The notes below the pieces were generated by a model. It made no database searches. It saw only the letters and a list, made by a program, of their open reading frames with translations, and was not told where the DNA came from. From a virus, in the IMG/VR virus record IMGVR_UViG_3300027608_002035, positions 1-39,949 of that record: a stretch of 39,949 nt of DNA. The stretch is one strand, 5' to 3'. Every line of letters begins with the position of its first letter. The first letter of the stretch is position 1. This document shows positions 15,803-24,618 of this stretch, in pieces. Both the position numbers and the translations under genes were made by a program.

Positions 15803-16201
15803 ATGCAAAAGGCTTACTCTAGCTTTAATAAATCACGTGGTTCTAACCCCTTTATGCCAGAAAACCTTCTTATTCTTGACGCCTTTGAACATTTGGAACG
15901 GGCTTACTTCTCTGCAATTGAAAAAGCAGTTGAAAAAGCAACAAACGAATATCAAAATTCAGTACAAGATATGGCTTCAACTAACGAAAATTGGGGCTCT
16001 TTAGGTAGAAACATTAATGTAAGTTTTAATAAAACTGACTATTCTATTAATGTCAACCTTACTGGTAATGACGAACAACTATCTCGTATGGCTGAACTTG
16101 AGTATGGCAATGGCGTTGTTGGCCCAAATCCCATATTGCGTATGACCATTGCAAACGCAAGCAATGAGCTCCCTGCCATTATCAGTAAGCACCTGCCATG
16201 A
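15803..16201 (+). CDS. Tail completion / minor head-tail protein (132 aa)
   Basis: The ATG at 15803 is selected because CGGAG (15791-15795) sits seven bases upstream; a longer in-frame version would overlap the previous gene and lacks a ribosome site. The protein has a long N-terminal helix (LLILDAFEHLERAYFSAIEK) followed by strands with ISF-type periodicity (NVSFNKTDYSINVNLTG) and a C-terminal helix. This arrangement resembles HK97 gp10-like tail-completion proteins, but similarity is only at pattern level. Its stop overlaps the next ATG (ATGA). Confidence 0.65.
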   Translation: MQKAYSSFNKSRGSNPFMPENLLILDAFEHLERAYFSAIEKAVEKATNEYQNSVQDMASTNENWGSLGRNINVSFNKTDYSINVNLTGNDEQLSRMAELEYGNGVVGPNPILRMTIANASNELPAIISKHLP

Positions 16202-16899
16202 CAAATCAGGGATTCCTTCTTGCGGAAGACGCAGCAATTAAACGACGTCTTTCAAACATCTCCGTTTCTGACGACCGCCAAGCTACCCGTGTTGCTAAGG
16301 TTTTCTTCCGTTATCCGGAAACAGAGACTGAAAGAGATTACCCTTTTATAACAATCGAGCATGTTGGGTTGTCCCATGACCGGTCAAGGCAGCATTCAGA
16401 ACAAACTTACTATTTTTCAACCTCTGCAAGTGCTTCTTTAAACCCTACGTTTATTGATTACTTTCCGTCCGAAACTGATAGGGCTGGAATGATTTCGGAG
16501 TTAGGTAACCAAAATTACTTACGTACAGACTCGTTTGTTCCCCTAACTCTTATGTACCAAATCTCAACTTACGCTAGAAGCGCGTTACATGACAGGCAGT
16601 TAACTTCTAAAATTCTGCGACGTGTCTTACCCTTCAGGCGTGGGTTTATTGAAATCCCAGAAGACGGAACAATCCGTAGATTTGAACTAACGGGGTGGGG
16701 TAACTCAGACCTTCTTGATGGAGAAGCCGCATACCGTAAACGCATTTTTCGTAAAGTGTACACAATTCAAATGTCAGCTGAAATGCCTGCTTCGGACCTA
16801 GAGGGCCTCAAGCAAGTTACCTCAGTTGTTGGTAATATAACTAATGTAGATAATGGGAATCCCACCGTATTCACGACCTCATTCTCGGAGGAGTTTTAA
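16198..16899 (+). CDS. Tail terminator-like protein upstream of sheath (233 aa)
   Basis: This alpha/beta protein has the recurrent tail-terminator arrangement: an N-terminal helix (EDAAIKRRLSNISV), a strand phrase DYPFITIEHVG, the segment PLTLMYQISTYAR, then helix HDRQLTSKILRRVLP. The phrase of a Pro-Phe-x-Thr strand followed by a Y-x-I-x-x-Y strand is typical of T4 gp15/lambda gpU-like completion proteins. It sits directly before the sheath and shares its last base with the sheath start (TAATG). It would cap the sheath and tube and join the tail to the head. Confidence comes from gene order plus this pattern. Confidence 0.65.
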   Translation: MTNQGFLLAEDAAIKRRLSNISVSDDRQATRVAKVFFRYPETETERDYPFITIEHVGLSHDRSRQHSEQTYYFSTSASASLNPTFIDYFPSETDRAGMISELGNQNYLRTDSFVPLTLMYQISTYARSALHDRQLTSKILRRVLPFRRGFIEIPEDGTIRRFELTGWGNSDLLDGEAAYRKRIFRKVYTIQMSAEMPASDLEGLKQVTSVVGNITNVDNGNPTVFTTSFSEEF

Positions 16900-18458
16900 T
16901 GCCCACATACACTAACCCAGGCGTTTACGTCAGCGAGTCAACCCTTGCTACTAACGCACAGCGATCAAACTTTGCTCAATCAGCTGGTTGTTTCTTTGGT
17001 ACCGCTCCGCGCGGTCCTGTAGACGCTACTTTGGTTGATTCTTGGTCTGCGTACAAGAACTACTACGGAGACATTTCAGCTTCTCATGAGCTTGGTTTTT
17101 CCGTCTACCACTACTTTGCAAACGGTGGACGCGAAGCATATATTGTCCGAGTTGCTAGTGGAGCTTCGTCAACCTCAGCCGCATCAGCAAGCGTTCCCTA
17201 CTACGCTACTGCGGGAGCTAGCGCAACCTCAAACCTATTTGTTGCACGCGCAGCCAACGTTGGAGCATGGGGTAATGGACTTACCGTAAAAACAGAAGCC
17301 ATTTCTGCTGCTAACACTTACCCTGCAATTGGTACTTCTACTCAGCAATACCAGTACAACTTGGTGGTTACCCTTGATGGTGCCGAAGTTGAACGTTGGA
17401 ATAATGTTTGTTCTGACCCAACCGACAACCGTTTTGTTAAAACTGTTGTTAATACATACTCAAAGTACATCACTATTCCAACAACCACGTGGCCTTCTGC
17501 GGTAGTTGGAGCTGCACCTTATACGTCTACTGTTGCCTTAGTTAATGGTAACGACGGTGCTACTGTTACAACAAGTGATTACACCAACTCAATTAACAGT
17601 AAACTTGCGACTGTTGAAGGTTCTCTAATCCTTCATGCACCAGGGGTTACGGGTGCTACAGGAACAGCTATTGATGTAACTGCAATTACCGCCCTAAACT
17701 CTGTAGCAACTTCTCGTGGTAACTCTTTTGTAATTGTTGACCCAGCAGACATCTCTGTTAAAGCTGACATTGCAACCCTTGTTAGCACCTACCCACAATC
17801 TTCTTACCTTGCGGTGTACTACCCCAAGCTAAAGATGGTTGACCCAACCAAAACTGGCCCTGCTGCAATTCGTGACACTTTCCCTGGTGGTGCCGTTATG
17901 GGTGCGTACATTCGCACTGACGCAACCCGCAGTGTTGCAAAAGCACCTGCTGGTTACGATGTTGATATTCGTAACGCAATTGGTTTGGTAAACACACTTT
18001 CTCCATCAAACACTGGTGAATTGTATGAGTCTTATGGAGTTAACTCACTTAAGGCAATCCCAGGTGGTGGCATTATTATTCATGGTGCGCGCACTTTGGA
18101 TAAATCATCACCAGGTAAGTACATTCCAATTCGTCGTTCTTTGAACTACTTAAAGCAGACATTGGCTGACTCTACTGCTTTTGCTGTGTTTGAGCCCAAC
18201 GATGATCGTTTATGGACTCGTTTAACAATGACTGTTTCTTCAATTCTCAGTGAGTTTTGGCGTTCAGGTGGCTTAAAGGGAACAAACGCTTCACAAGCTT
18301 TTTACATCATCTGTGACAGTACTAATAACACTCCAACAAGCATTCAAAATGGAGAAGTACGTATTCAAGTAGGCGTCGCACTGCAGTACCCTGCTGAATT
18401 TATTGTTATTAACCTTAGCCAATGGACCGGTGGTTCTAACGCCGTTTCAACCCTCTGA
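16899..18458 (+). CDS. Tail sheath protein
   Basis: This 519-aa contractile sheath subunit is the protein that defines the phage as a myovirus. Diagnostic features are the start YTNPGVYVSES, the segment FFGTAPRGPVDATLVDSW, the pattern HYFANGGREAYIVRVASG (about residues 69-86), and the conserved C-terminal domain with FAVFEPNDDRLW, SILSEFWRSGGLKG and VRIQVGVALQYPAEFIVINL. The last strand is the one that knits neighbouring subunits together. GGAGG at 16889-16893 precedes the ATG, and the tube gene follows after 12 bases with its own AGGAG. Confidence 0.95.
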   Translation: MPTYTNPGVYVSESTLATNAQRSNFAQSAGCFFGTAPRGPVDATLVDSWSAYKNYYGDISASHELGFSVYHYFANGGREAYIVRVASGASSTSAASASVPYYATAGASATSNLFVARAANVGAWGNGLTVKTEAISAANTYPAIGTSTQQYQYNLVVTLDGAEVERWNNVCSDPTDNRFVKTVVNTYSKYITIPTTTWPSAVVGAAPYTSTVALVNGNDGATVTTSDYTNSINSKLATVEGSLILHAPGVTGATGTAIDVTAITALNSVATSRGNSFVIVDPADISVKADIATLVSTYPQSSYLAVYYPKLKMVDPTKTGPAAIRDTFPGGAVMGAYIRTDATRSVAKAPAGYDVDIRNAIGLVNTLSPSNTGELYESYGVNSLKAIPGGGIIIHGARTLDKSSPGKYIPIRRSLNYLKQTLADSTAFAVFEPNDDRLWTRLTMTVSSILSEFWRSGGLKGTNASQAFYIICDSTNNTPTSIQNGEVRIQVGVALQYPAEFIVINLSQWTGGSNAVSTL

Positions 18459-18470
18459 TAGGAGACAACT

Positions 18471-19082
18471 ATGGCACGCGCCACAATTACTGATCCAGTA
18501 CGTAACTTTAAATTCCAAGTAACAATTAATGCTACTGGAAACCTACAAACCCAAACCCAAGGACTTGACAAAATTGGTTTTGCAGTTGTGTCTGGTCTGT
18601 CTGTGCAAAACGAAATGGTTGGATACCGTGAAGGTGGAATGAACACTCACCCACACAAGTTCATTGGTCAATCAGACTTTGCTCCTATTACCTTTAGCCG
18701 TGGAGTGTTCTCAGGCCAGGACCAACTTTACAAGTGGCAACAATTTTTGCACGCTTGGAACCAGGGTTCTGGAACTGGCACTATTGGAAGTACCTCAACG
18801 GCCAACAACTACCGTTGTGACATTCTTGTAAAGGTTTTTGACCACCCAGTTTCAGCAGGTTCATACTCAACTCCTGGTGCAACTGATGGTGTTGCTCCTA
18901 GCCCTGGTAACGCTCGCTTAGCTTTCAAACTGTTTGATTGTTTCCCAGCTGCCTATTCTTTGAGCGACCTTGACGCTTCTGGTAGCGGCATTATGGTTCA
19001 GCAACTCACAGTTCACCATGAGGGGTTTGTGGTAGCGTGGAACTCAGAAGACATCACTGCACTTGCTGGAGCTGGTGGCTGA
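18471..19082 (+). CDS. Tail tube protein (T4 gp19-like)
   Basis: This 203-aa subunit forms the inner tube that is driven through the envelope on contraction. The sequence carries the family pattern: an N-terminal strand DPVRNFKFQVTINA, then GLDKIGFAVVSGLSVQNEMV, a GGMNTHPHKFIGQSDFAPIT strand pair and FSRGVFSGQDQLYKWQQFLH, with a C-terminal strand ending in HHEGFVVAW. Its position directly after the sheath is standard. The ribosome site is AGGAG (18461-18465). Confidence 0.93.
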   Translation: MARATITDPVRNFKFQVTINATGNLQTQTQGLDKIGFAVVSGLSVQNEMVGYREGGMNTHPHKFIGQSDFAPITFSRGVFSGQDQLYKWQQFLHAWNQGSGTGTIGSTSTANNYRCDILVKVFDHPVSAGSYSTPGATDGVAPSPGNARLAFKLFDCFPAAYSLSDLDASGSGIMVQQLTVHHEGFVVAWNSEDITALAGAGG

Positions 19083-19103
19083 TCTATAACCAGGAGATAA
19101 CAA

Positions 19104-19901
19104 TTGAGCACACAATCTGAGTCAACAGCGCTTAACGCTGCCCTTGAAGAAAAAGCACCCGAACTACAACCTCCGGTAGGAGTACTTACACACCTCCAAC
19201 GTGGCATTGTAAATGTCACTACTGGAGAATGGGAAACTGAAGTTGAAGTTAGAGAAATGACTGGTGCTGACGAAGAGTATCTAGCCAGCATTGAAAACAA
19301 AGATGGTGTGACTTACACCGAATACATGGCAGCAATGCTAAAGCGTGCGGTTGTCCGTATTGGTGAAACTACTGTAGAAACTAATCCTTCAGTAATTGAC
19401 AACCTAAGTATTGGTGACCGAGACATTACATTTTTAGCAGTCATCAAAGCTACTTATGGAGAAACTCGTACGTTTGTTACAAGGTGCCCCCATTGCACAC
19501 TAAACAATGACATAACAATTGATTTAAATGACGACTTTCCCCTAAGCCCCCCTTCAGTTGATCTTCGTTCCCCCTTACTTGTCACCTTGCGTAGTGGGGA
19601 AACACTTAAACTTCGTGTTCCAAACTCGGGCGATAACTCATATGTAAGTAAGAAAGCAACATCTGTAGCTGCCCAAAACACGTTAATGATTGCCAGGTGT
19701 GTGGTTTGGGACGAAGGTAAAAAACCACAAGATATTGAAATGTGGGCAAAATCGCTTGGTATTTCTGATCGTTCTACAATCGTAACCACGTTGCTCAGTG
19801 TTGAAGCTGGCCCCAAGCTTGAAGGGGTGAATATCCAATGCGCCCATTGCGGAGAACCAGTTTCCGTAATGATCGATTGGATATCCCTTTTACTTAGTTG
19901 A
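19104..19901 (+). CDS. Tail assembly chaperone, short form (zinc-ribbon type)
   Basis: This is a 265-aa protein between tube and tape measure, the classic place of the tail assembly chaperone that coats the tape measure during tube growth. The N-terminal part contains VEVREMTGADEEYLA, typical of T4 gp26-related baseplate/chaperone proteins. It holds two CxxC pairs (C128/C131 in CPHC and C246/C249 in CAHC) that would bind one zinc. Translation starts at TTG 19104, six bases from CAGGAG (19091-19096). The frame stops at TGA 19899-19901 and appears to be extended by a frameshift into the following overlapping frame. The zinc role is inferred. Confidence 0.8.
   Translation: MSTQSESTALNAALEEKAPELQPPVGVLTHLQRGIVNVTTGEWETEVEVREMTGADEEYLASIENKDGVTYTEYMAAMLKRAVVRIGETTVETNPSVIDNLSIGDRDITFLAVIKATYGETRTFVTRCPHCTLNNDITIDLNDDFPLSPPSVDLRSPLLVTLRSGETLKLRVPNSGDNSYVSKKATSVAAQNTLMIARCVVWDEGKKPQDIEMWAKSLGISDRSTIVTTLLSVEAGPKLEGVNIQCAHCGEPVSVMIDWISLLLS
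19887..19901 (+). other. Putative programmed frameshift site
   Basis: The zero frame reads CTT TTA CTT AGT TGA here. The open frame that encodes the chaperone extension is +1 (equivalently -2) relative to it and is open from 19873. At CTT AGT (19893-19898) a leucyl-tRNA could slip from CTT to TTA, then read GTT. This is the same kind of site as the Ty1 CUU AGG C slip. The stop codon immediately after would favour slippage. Exact site and direction are inferred. Confidence 0.55.
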
Positions 19902-20034
19902 GCTAAAATATACTTACTGGGAATACGAACTTATAGCCTCTGTCTACAAAGGGTTTAACCTCACGGATTTACGGTCAATGACTGTCCGCCAAAGGGACTT
20001 CTGGTTCCGTATGGCAAAATGGAGAAATAACTAA
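19897..20034 (+). CDS. Tail assembly chaperone, frameshifted C-terminal extension
   Basis: This 45-codon frame (starts VELKYTYWEYELIASVYKG, ends in FWFRMAKWRNN, stop TAA 20032-20034) overlaps the end of the short chaperone. It contains NLTDLRSMTVRQRDFWFRMA, the motif style seen at the end of frameshifted tail chaperones. It has no ATG, GTG or TTG start before the conserved part (first ATG at 19978), and it closes just ahead of the tape-measure ribosome site. Therefore it is best explained as the second half of a fusion made by ribosomal frameshifting, as known for lambda G-GT and many other tails. Separate initiation at 19978 would give only 18 residues. Confidence 0.7.
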   Translation, partial: VELKYTYWEYELIASVYKGFNLTDLRSMTVRQRDFWFRMAKWRNN

Positions 20035-20045
20035 CGGAGGCTGCT

Positions 20046-22565
20046 ATGGCATTAAGTGATCCAGGTTCAATTGGCGGATTGACTTCGCAGCTGCTCAAGG
20101 GCGCCCGTACAGCACTTGACGTTGATAGCTCCTCTTTGTCAAAAGTTATTAAAGACTTTCGTGTTCTTAAGCAACTCATTAAAGACACCAAGAAAGAAAT
20201 TGATGATCTATCAAAATCATCTTCTGGAGCTTCTGGCTCTTTAAGTGCTACAGCACGTGCTGGTTCAAAACGTGGTGGGAGTGGTGGTGGCAGAGGTGCT
20301 GCTGGAACACAGTATCAAGACATGTCAACTTCCGCACCAGCTTATGCGGCTGGTGGACGATCACGCAGTAGAAGTGATGATGGTGGGTACACCGAAAGTG
20401 GCAATGGCTACATGCAAGACATGGGCAACGCCGCGTTTAAATATTCTCTTCGAAAAGGTGGTGAAGCAGGTGCGCGCTGGGCGGCAGGACGCGCGGCTGC
20501 TAGTGCAGCAGGCAGTGGAGCAGCCGGCGGTGGTGCAGCGGCAGCAGGTGGAAGTGGTGCAGCGGCAGGAGGTGCAGCAGCTGGCACTGGAGCGGCGGCG
20601 GCGGCAGGAGCGGCGGCAGCGGCAGGAGCAGTTGCTGTTGTTATTGGTGGTGTAATTGTTTATAACAAAGTAGCAAACATGTCTGCTGCCCGAATGGACC
20701 GCAGTCGTGATTACGCTTTAACCGCAGACCAAATGTCAGTGCGCTACCAGCAGATGACTGGAAAAAGCATGCTTGGAGTTAGCTCCACATACCGCATGCC
20801 TTTAACAAACTACCGTTTAGGTGCTGGTGGCATTAACCAACTAATGGAAATGGAAGCTGCAACTGGCATTAGTGGACGTCAACAAGCTTCAAGTGTTGAA
20901 GCAATGCGAACACTAAGTGGATACACAAAAAGTACTGCAGAAGTAACCAACCAAATTAGTTCCCTTGCTTCGGCAGGAACCGCAAACCGCATGTTTATGA
21001 TGGGCGGAATTGGAATGGTTGGGGTTGGCGGAAAACAAGGAACTTTAATGAGTGTTATGAAAAACATTGTTAAAGCTGCTGGATTAGACAACGAAAAAGT
21101 CCTTAATTCGGCGTTTGCCCCAGGTTCTGTTACCCGTGCAAAGCTAGCAAACATGGGTGTACCCCCTGACATGATTACTGAAGTTTTGCAATACGCAAAA
21201 GCAAACCTTCAATTTAAAGGTAAAGGTGGTACTGGAATGTACGACCCAGGCCTTGAAAAAGACCGTCGACGAATGGGTATTGAAGAGAACTTTGCTACTC
21301 AAGCTGAAGAAACTACTCGTTTAGAGACGCAACGTGAAGAAAAGTTTTACCGCCGACAAGCAGACAACTACGCCTACTTAGAGCGTCAGACTCAGACTCT
21401 AACAAAAGCTTTTGGCGCCTTAGAAGACACCCTTTCCGGCATTATTGGGTTTACTGGTTCTAACAGAATTGCCAATGAAACAATGAATGGAATAATGAAT
21501 GTTGGAGGTGGTGACCCCCATATTCCTCAAACAGGTGACGGTAATAAATCAAATCCACAAACAACACCTACCTCTTCATCAAAGACTAAAGCCCCAGCTA
21601 ACGCAAGTAATGATGGAAAAATCTATGTGCCACTTGGTAATGGTAAGCGTGTGTCTTTAAGCCACATCAAACAGCGCCAAGATTTTAAAGGCATGAACCC
21701 ACAGATGCAAGAGCGCCTCCTTAACTTAATGCGAGATAATCCTGACGTTGGTTGGGGTGGCGGAACCCGTGATATCCAAGCTCAAAAGAATATGTTCTTA
21801 AGTCGCTACAACCGTACTCAAAGAGAAAAGGGTGCGGATGGTAAAAAGAACTGGTTTTGGGATGGGTCTTATTGGGAAAAGAACCCAGGCGCAAACCCAG
21901 CGGCTCCTCCAGGAAGTTCAATGCATGAAATTGGACTTGCCGCAGACTTGGCTGGAAACGTTGCAAAAGTTCCAAAAATTGCTGCTAAGTATGGTTTGAA
22001 ATCATTTGGTGATAAGAACGGCGAACCATGGCACGTCCAACCAAGAGAACTCCCTGATGGCCGTAAGTCATATGAATCAGGGGGAGCTAAGTGGGGTTAT
22101 GGTCCTGGTGGACCATCTTCAGAAACAACTGCAGGAGATGCAGGGAATATGGGGGGGTTTGAAAAGGAGTTTGGATCAACCGTAGGTCCACGTAGACCTA
22201 CCCCTATGTCAAGCAATACTGTTTCTGATGCGGCTGATGGCTCTTTTGGAACAAGCCTTGCAGCGTCTTCTATTTCGTCAAAGCTTTCTTACAAAACAAT
22301 TTCTCAAAGAGTTGCTTCAGGTGGCGGTGACCCTGAGATTACAACACCAGTTAATAGTATGGGTTCTCCTGTTTATAACCCAAATAACACAGCAAACCAA
22401 CAAACTGAAGTACATTCTAAACAAAGCAATTTAACTATTAATGTTAACCCAACCATTAACATGGTTAGCAGTAATAACAATCAAATGGATCTAAAGAAGA
22501 TTGCAAATGAACTAGTAGGGGTAATTCGTAAAGAGATGGAACTTGAATTGATGAGGAAACGCTAA
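20046..22565 (+). CDS. Tape measure protein with embedded M15 peptidase
   Basis: This 839-aa protein follows the chaperone, where the tape measure is expected. Residues 30-60 form a coiled coil. Residues 146-195 are almost pure Ala and Gly and lead into a hydrophobic segment (AVAVVIGGVIV, 195-205) that could insert in the host membrane; helical regions follow to about 480. A peptidase M15 domain then occupies about 540-680, with SSMHEIGLAADLAG (H627, D634) and EPWHVQP (E660, H663). The enzyme part would cut peptidoglycan locally during DNA entry. The C-terminus is Asn-rich and ends in a helix. The ribosome site is GGAGG at 20036-20040. It is unusual that both this protein and the endolysin carry M15 domains. 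Confidence 0.85.
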   Translation: MALSDPGSIGGLTSQLLKGARTALDVDSSSLSKVIKDFRVLKQLIKDTKKEIDDLSKSSSGASGSLSATARAGSKRGGSGGGRGAAGTQYQDMSTSAPAYAAGGRSRSRSDDGGYTESGNGYMQDMGNAAFKYSLRKGGEAGARWAAGRAAASAAGSGAAGGGAAAAGGSGAAAGGAAAGTGAAAAAGAAAAAGAVAVVIGGVIVYNKVANMSAARMDRSRDYALTADQMSVRYQQMTGKSMLGVSSTYRMPLTNYRLGAGGINQLMEMEAATGISGRQQASSVEAMRTLSGYTKSTAEVTNQISSLASAGTANRMFMMGGIGMVGVGGKQGTLMSVMKNIVKAAGLDNEKVLNSAFAPGSVTRAKLANMGVPPDMITEVLQYAKANLQFKGKGGTGMYDPGLEKDRRRMGIEENFATQAEETTRLETQREEKFYRRQADNYAYLERQTQTLTKAFGALEDTLSGIIGFTGSNRIANETMNGIMNVGGGDPHIPQTGDGNKSNPQTTPTSSSKTKAPANASNDGKIYVPLGNGKRVSLSHIKQRQDFKGMNPQMQERLLNLMRDNPDVGWGGGTRDIQAQKNMFLSRYNRTQREKGADGKKNWFWDGSYWEKNPGANPAAPPGSSMHEIGLAADLAGNVAKVPKIAAKYGLKSFGDKNGEPWHVQPRELPDGRKSYESGGAKWGYGPGGPSSETTAGDAGNMGGFEKEFGSTVGPRRPTPMSSNTVSDAADGSFGTSLAASSISSKLSYKTISQRVASGGGDPEITTPVNSMGSPVYNPNNTANQQTEVHSKQSNLTINVNPTINMVSSNNNQMDLKKIANELVGVIRKEMELELMRKR

Positions 22566-24376
22566 TGGGTTACAGAGACGATCCAAACTTTAAGATTACG
22601 GGTGCTGATTCACTAGCCCCTGGTTCTGAAAGCACTCAAAATAACCCTCAATTTATTTATCCATCTAACCGAATTAGGTTTCTTGAAGCACAGGCTGCTT
22701 TAGACAAAAATCCACAATCATATAAATTAAATCGAGGGTACATTCGTAATTTAAAATTACCCACGCTTACTGCTACTAAAATTTTTAGATGCGGATTTCA
22801 ATTTAATCCTCAATCAATTTCTCAAAACGTACAAATGAGAGAGGATATGTATCTTGCTATTCTGCAAGACCCAGCACAATTGGCACAACCAATTGGTGCA
22901 AGTATGAATTTTTCGTTTGATCTTATGTTTGATAGGTCTTTAGAAGTTTCTGCTCCTGTAAGTCAAAGTATTGCAAACGTAGCAAATGATGAAGGTGTGC
23001 ACGCAGATTTAAAAATTTTATATACAATAATTGGCCAAGGGTTCAATACGGATGTACTTGACAATCTTGACAATCAAATAGACCAAACTTTTGCTGGAGC
23101 TTCTCGTGTATTTGAAAATACAACTACAGGTGCTTCTACTACGGTAATACCTTCTGATGGCGCTACAGATGGTAGCGGTTTTACTACTGACAGAGACGCA
23201 GCATATAAAATTCTTGACTCAAACAGAGGTAACGCTGCCATCTTAATGCCAAACCCTGTGCGAATTATGTTTTCTGGAATGTTCATGGTTGACGGTTTCA
23301 TTACCGGAACTTCTGTTGATTATCTAAAATTTACAACCAATATGGTTCCAGTTCAATGCCGAGTCACACTAAGCATGAACGCTGTTTATATTGGATTTGC
23401 GCGAGAAGATACATTTCTTACCATGCAATTTGATGCAGCTATTAAAACTTTAGAAGACAATAAAAAAACAAGTGAAGCTGAAAACCCAGCTATTATTAAA
23501 GCTCTTAATAAAAGCGCAAACAAAATCCAAATGGGATACGCAGAAGATAACTCCAACATGGGTAATTTTATGTCAAGGGCTCATCCAATACATAAACAAA
23601 CTGGTTCACAAAACTGGAATGGTAGAAACTTCTTTTTAAAATTTGCAAGTGTTATCCCACATGGAGACAGCACGTGGTCAAATGCTTGGGATATGACATA
23701 CGGATCTATTGAAAAATCTATTGTTGCTACTGTAAACGTAGTTCCAGGTACGCCTCTTGGGGAATTTGACATTACTTCTGGTGATGGTAAAGCAGACGAA
23801 GATGAAATTCTTAAGCTATACGAACAGTCAATGAATTTAGCAATAAATTATAAGTTCTCATTTCAAGTTTATGGTGTTAAAGATGCAACACTTCCTTTGT
23901 CAACAGCAACCAGTTTTCTAGCACTTATTTCTTCTGACGGTGGAGTAGAGCCTAATGTTCAGTTAAAAATGCTTGGTTCTTATACTGGTGAAAATGGGTC
24001 TATTTCAAAAAAAGAATGGGGAAGTGGGACAAGTGGAGATGGAGCAAACGCTAGTAAAGCTAGGCGTTGGTCAGTTAAATCTCCAGACGATGTAGCAAAC
24101 ACAAATAATGCTCCAGATGTTGCCAGTGGGGATGACGACAACAAAAATCTTCTTCCTAGCGGATCATCTTCGTACTGTATTGTTAGATGGACTTTTGACA
24201 TGAGCGCAAAAAAAGATGACAACGATACTATTTATCCAAAATCAGCAACAGCGGAAGTTCCAGATGCTATAGAAATAAATTGTCAAATAGTTAACACTAG
24301 CACTATAGAAGTTAGAGCAGTAGTGAATGCAAATAGTGATTCTAATGTAACGCTAACTATAGATTGGGGCAACTAA
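22565..24376 (+). CDS. Baseplate / tube-initiator-like protein (603 aa)
   Basis: The N-terminal region includes KIFRCGFQFNPQSISQNVQM, the RFQFNP-type strand seen in contractile-injection-system tube proteins that precede a LysM protein. A LysM gene does follow here. Later segments (FMVDGFITGTSVDYLKFT, PVQCRVTLSMNAVYIGF) continue the beta-barrel pattern expected of a tube or hub adaptor. The C-terminal about 200 residues are Asp/Ser/Asn-rich and not recognised. It shares overlap codons with both neighbours. The most likely role is tube initiation on the baseplate hub, but the match is at motif level only. Confidence 0.6.
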   Translation: MGYRDDPNFKITGADSLAPGSESTQNNPQFIYPSNRIRFLEAQAALDKNPQSYKLNRGYIRNLKLPTLTATKIFRCGFQFNPQSISQNVQMREDMYLAILQDPAQLAQPIGASMNFSFDLMFDRSLEVSAPVSQSIANVANDEGVHADLKILYTIIGQGFNTDVLDNLDNQIDQTFAGASRVFENTTTGASTTVIPSDGATDGSGFTTDRDAAYKILDSNRGNAAILMPNPVRIMFSGMFMVDGFITGTSVDYLKFTTNMVPVQCRVTLSMNAVYIGFAREDTFLTMQFDAAIKTLEDNKKTSEAENPAIIKALNKSANKIQMGYAEDNSNMGNFMSRAHPIHKQTGSQNWNGRNFFLKFASVIPHGDSTWSNAWDMTYGSIEKSIVATVNVVPGTPLGEFDITSGDGKADEDEILKLYEQSMNLAINYKFSFQVYGVKDATLPLSTATSFLALISSDGGVEPNVQLKMLGSYTGENGSISKKEWGSGTSGDGANASKARRWSVKSPDDVANTNNAPDVASGDDDNKNLLPSGSSSYCIVRWTFDMSAKKDDNDTIYPKSATAEVPDAIEINCQIVNTSTIEVRAVVNANSDSNVTLTIDWGN

Positions 24377-24618
24377 TGGCAATCTATCAAAGTTCAAATA
24401 GATACCGCCTTACTTCAGGAGCATCTATGGCTTCTCGTGTTCCCGAAGTTACACGAACCTATTACAGCCATGTAACAAGGGATGGAGATACTTTTCAATT
24501 GTTGGCTGCAAAACTGTTCAATGATAGTTCTCGGTACTGGGAAATAGCCGATATTAATCCGCAAGTGCAATGGCCTGATGTCATTCCAACTGGAACTGTT
24601 TTGCGTATTCCAAAATGA
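24376..24618 (+). CDS. LysM-domain baseplate protein (gp53/tail protein X-like)
   Basis: This 80-aa protein consists almost entirely of a LysM module: THVTRDGDTFQ-like start (SHVTRDGDTFQLLAAKLF), NDSSRYWEIADIN and PTGTVLRIPK. In contractile tails such a protein links tube initiator and hub, and LysM may contact peptidoglycan. ATG 24376 overlaps the upstream stop (TAATG) and is preferred over an in-frame TTG at 24364. The stop overlaps the hub start as ATGA. Confidence 0.85.
   Translation: MAIYQSSNRYRLTSGASMASRVPEVTRTYYSHVTRDGDTFQLLAAKLFNDSSRYWEIADINPQVQWPDVIPTGTVLRIPK

Noticed and set aside
19978-20034. Separate 18-aa gene starting at the ATG in the chaperone extension
   Set aside because: It would drop the conserved upstream part of the frame and has no ribosome site, so a frameshift product is the simpler reading.
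20245-20655. A 136-codon plus-strand frame inside the tape measure
   Set aside because: It is a product of the Ala/Gly repeat tract read in another frame; low-complexity Arg/Gln/Val content and no start context.
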